This document shows, piece by piece, positions 4,519 to 6,364 of a stretch of 6,364 bases of DNA (positions are counted from its first letter, which is position 1; every line of letters starts with the position of its first letter). The position numbers and the translations under genes were made by a program. The notes beneath the pieces are model-generated. The model did not search any database. It was given only the letters and a program-made list of their open reading frames with translations, and had not been told where the DNA came from. This DNA comes from Anaerolineae bacterium CG2_30_58_95. GTDB lineage: Bacteria; Chloroflexota; Anaerolineae; Anaerolineales; Villigracilaceae. The stretch spans positions 1-6,364 of the forward strand of contig MNXK01000111.1 in assembly GCA_001872165.1 (NCBI GenBank). The letters are read 5' to 3'.

Positions 4519-6182
4519 ATCGGCAGCTCTCCCTGCTTCCCTTCCTGCTTCTTGACCTTCTCGGCCTGCTTGAACGTCCCATACGCGGACGGGGGCATGT
4601 CAATGCCCTTGCCCGCCAGCAGGTCTTCGACCGTCAAAATCTGGATGCGGGGATAATCCTTCTGCCAGGTTTTCGAGGTGAAGTAGCCCGCCGAAACTGC
4701 CTCGGTGACCATCTCCTGCGTGGGCGCTTCGAGCGTGACGAAGACGCCCAAGGCGGCTTCTTCGCGCTCCACCACGCCGCGCAGATCGCGGATATCGCCT
4801 GATTTGACGTGCCCGCTCTTGACCTGGATCAGCACGCGCTGCAACTGGCCCTTTTCCTCCAAAAAGTTAAGCACACCGTCCACGCCCTTATCGCTGCCCT
4901 TCTTGCCTTCCCGCCCGCCTCCGCCGCCCAGCGGCTTGGCCTGCACCAGCGAGAGCGCCCACCACTGGAACTGGTAACGGTCGGAGCGCGCCAGTTGATG
5001 CGCTGAACCTAAATCTTCCGGCTCGCCGATGACGGCGTAATCCTTCTTCTCGACCAGGTCGAACATGTCTTTCAGGCGGTATTTCATCAGCGAGATCGAA
5101 AGATGGGTGATGTCAATCCCGATCCAGCGGCGGTTGAGCTTGTGCGCCGCCGCAATCGCCGTGCCGCACCCGCAGAACGGATCGAGCACCCAATCGCCTT
5201 CGTTGGACGAGGCTTGAATGATGCGTTCCAGCAGTGCCAGCGGCTTCTGGGTGGGGTAGCCGAGACGCTCATTCGATTGAGAACTAATCATTTCTATATC
5301 ATCCCAAAGGTTTTGAACGGGTTTACCTTTGAGTTCATCCAGAAATCTTTTTCTCTGTATACGCCCGTTGGGACTTTTAGGAAAATATAACCTGCCTTCT
5401 TTGTCCCATTGCTCCATTTTTTCACGTGAGATGGCCCAACCATTGCTAGGCGGTTTATAACCTTTGTACTCATACGTTAGATTCGGGCGAGGAGACGGGC
5501 TTGACAAGTCTGCTATGCGGTATCTCCTGCCAGTTTCATCGGTGAACCGATAAAACTTTTCGATATATTCTTCATATCCGTCAGCTTCGAAATTGAACTG
5601 CGAGTAAAAAAGGTTATCATCTGATTTGCTGTAAAAGAGGAGGGTATCAGTTGAATTTCCAAACTTATTCGACTTGTGCGTCGTTTCGCCACGTCCCGTT
5701 TTCCTTTTCCAGACAATTTCGTTCCTGAAATTCTGAACCCCAAGAATCGTATCCATCACAATCTTGAGATAATGGCTGGCGGTTGAGTCGCAGTGCAGGT
5801 ACAGGCTGCCGCTCGGCTTGAGGACGCGGTGCAGTTCCACCAGCCGCGCGGCCATCATGGTCAGGTAGGCCATCATCTGGTTTGTGCCAACAAACTCACG
5901 CAGTGCGCCGAGCATCGTCACCACGTGCGAAGGGGCGTTCTGGATGAGTTCGTGGAACGTCCGCTCGGCAGAGGTGTTCCAGTGCCAGGTATCGTCGAAG
6001 GCGGTGATCTGCGCCTCGGCCTCCTCGCCACGCTCATTCTTGAACAGCACGTTGTACGAGCGGTTGGAATTGAACGGCGGGTCGAGGTAGATCAGGTCAA
6101 TGGATTCATCCGGCACGTGCTCGCGCAGGATGGGTAGGTTGTCGCCGTAAAAGAGGGTGTTTTGGGTGATGGGCTTGGGCAT
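4515..6182 (-). CDS. beta-class DNA methyltransferase fused to Mrr-like nuclease domain
   Basis: The 555-residue protein would methylate adenine-N6 or cytosine-N4 in a specific DNA site and possibly also cut DNA. Catalytic motif IV is YLDPPFNSN (32-40), and the SAM-binding motif I LDPFCGCGT (333-341) follows much later, which is the beta-class order. Between them are conserved KPSGSLYLHCD (122-132), a variable target-recognition region (about 142-303) and YPTQKPLALLERII (309-322). A Gly-rich linker (about 418-433) leads to a PD-(D/E)xK domain of the Mrr type: GVDGVL (D435) and IQVKSG (Q453-x-K455, the QxK variant). I chose ATG 6182 for its AGGGG 7 nt upstream and because the homologous part begins MPKPITQNTLFYGDNL. 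A GTG at 6221 would add 13 residues and overlap the PIN stop as GTGA. Its recognition region is AT-rich compared with both flanks. Confidence 0.92.
   Translation of the reverse strand: MPKPITQNTLFYGDNLPILREHVPDESIDLIYLDPPFNSNRSYNVLFKNERGEEAEAQITAFDDTWHWNTSAERTFHELIQNAPSHVVTMLGALREFVGTNQMMAYLTMMAARLVELHRVLKPSGSLYLHCDSTASHYLKIVMDTILGVQNFRNEIVWKRKTGRGETTHKSNKFGNSTDTLLFYSKSDDNLFYSQFNFEADGYEEYIEKFYRFTDETGRRYRIADLSSPSPRPNLTYEYKGYKPPSNGWAISREKMEQWDKEGRLYFPKSPNGRIQRKRFLDELKGKPVQNLWDDIEMISSQSNERLGYPTQKPLALLERIIQASSNEGDWVLDPFCGCGTAIAAAHKLNRRWIGIDITHLSISLMKYRLKDMFDLVEKKDYAVIGEPEDLGSAHQLARSDRYQFQWWALSLVQAKPLGGGGGREGKKGSDKGVDGVLNFLEEKGQLQRVLIQVKSGHVKSGDIRDLRGVVEREEAALGVFVTLEAPTQEMVTEAVSAGYFTSKTWQKDYPRIQILTVEDLLAGKGIDMPPSAYGTFKQAEKVKKQEGKQGELPM
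4527..4534 (-). promoter_or_regulatory. ribosome-binding site of the 43-aa ORF
   Basis: On the - strand this reads AGGGAGAG, ending 8 nt before the GTG at 4518. It lies inside the last codons of the methyltransferase gene and supports reading the tiny ORF as translated, but a chance match is possible. Confidence 0.4.
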
Positions 6183-6189
6183 GGGGTAT

Positions 6190-6194
6190 CCCCT
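6190..6194 (-). promoter_or_regulatory. ribosome-binding site deciding the methyltransferase start
   Basis: AGGGG on the - strand sits 7 nt before ATG 6182. The upstream in-frame GTG at 6221 has no comparable purine-rich site, so this favours the shorter protein beginning MPKPITQ. Confidence 0.55.
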
Positions 6195-6217
6195 GAGATG
6201 GATTGAAAATGGAAAAA

Positions 6218-6364
6218 TCACCAGACCACTTCGACCAATCCTGAATCGGTGATTCCCCCGTCCGCCGTGATCAAAGCGGAGCCCTGGTGCAAGGCTTCGG
6301 CTGTAATCAAACGGTCATGAATATCGGGGAGGATGGTTAAATGTTGGATCGCTATGGCGGTATC
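6218..6364 (-). CDS. PIN-domain (VapC-type) protein, C-terminal 48 residues only
   Basis: The frame is open from the right edge of the window to TGA 6220-6218; the start lies outside. The visible part has the C-terminal half of a PIN domain: LPDIHDRLITAEALHQGSA with the conserved acidic D of the HDR motif, ALITADGGITDSGLVEVVW with the D of T-A-D, and a final W. This pattern is common in VapC-like proteins of the 'DIHDRIIxATAL...LITxD...SGLVxxxW' kind, which are Mg-dependent RNases used as toxins. The methyltransferase start follows 35 nt after this stop (or overlaps it, if GTG 6221 is used), so both are probably in one transcript. Its cognate antitoxin would be expected upstream, beyond the window. 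RNase activity is inferred from the family. Confidence 0.82.
   Translation of the reverse strand, partial: DTAIAIQHLTILPDIHDRLITAEALHQGSALITADGGITDSGLVEVVW

Overview
The window looks like a chromosomal segment of a bacterium, most likely a Chloroflexota (Anaerolineae-type) member. This is an inference, resting on the sequence style of TypA, the DUF433/PIN-like pair, and the dispersed inverted-repeat and heptamer repeats between genes. Coding regions are mostly near 60 % G+C by hand count of sample blocks. No rRNA, tRNA, CRISPR array or transposase was found.

Left part, + strand (1-1705): four genes packed into one apparent operon. They are the tail of a DUF433 antitoxin-like protein, a PIN-like (DUF5615-type) protein, a class I SAM-dependent methyltransferase and a YbaK/ProX-type aminoacyl-tRNA deacylase. 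They overlap by 8, 4 and 8 nt, so translation is probably coupled. The operon ends at a short hairpin with a T run. An 86-nt imperfect palindrome then fills the gap before the convergent typA.

Middle, - strand (1844-3912): typA/bipA, a ribosome-associated translational GTPase. Its start codon directly abuts a 7-bp tandem repeat that occupies the place of a Shine-Dalgarno site. Upstream lies a strong intrinsic terminator, preceded in turn by an extended -10 promoter-like site. The terminator therefore either ends the hicB transcript or works as an attenuator in the typA leader.

Right part, - strand (3913-6364): a defence/toxin-antitoxin-like cluster. In transcription order it holds the C-terminal end of a PIN-domain (VapC-type) protein, then a beta-class DNA methyltransferase fused to an Mrr-like nuclease domain. 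Next come a 43-codon ORF coupled to it by a GTGA overlap, a 105-nt MITE-like inverted repeat, and an apparently orphan hicB. The methyltransferase has an internal block of about 42 % G+C between flanks of about 60 %, exactly where the target-recognition region is expected. This suggests specificity exchange by recombination.

The most interesting items are the modification-restriction fusion with its mosaic recognition block, the unusual typA leader, and the small coupled ORF resembling the tail of a VapB-type antitoxin. No completely new system can be demonstrated from the sequence alone. There is no gene-free stretch longer than 300 nt.
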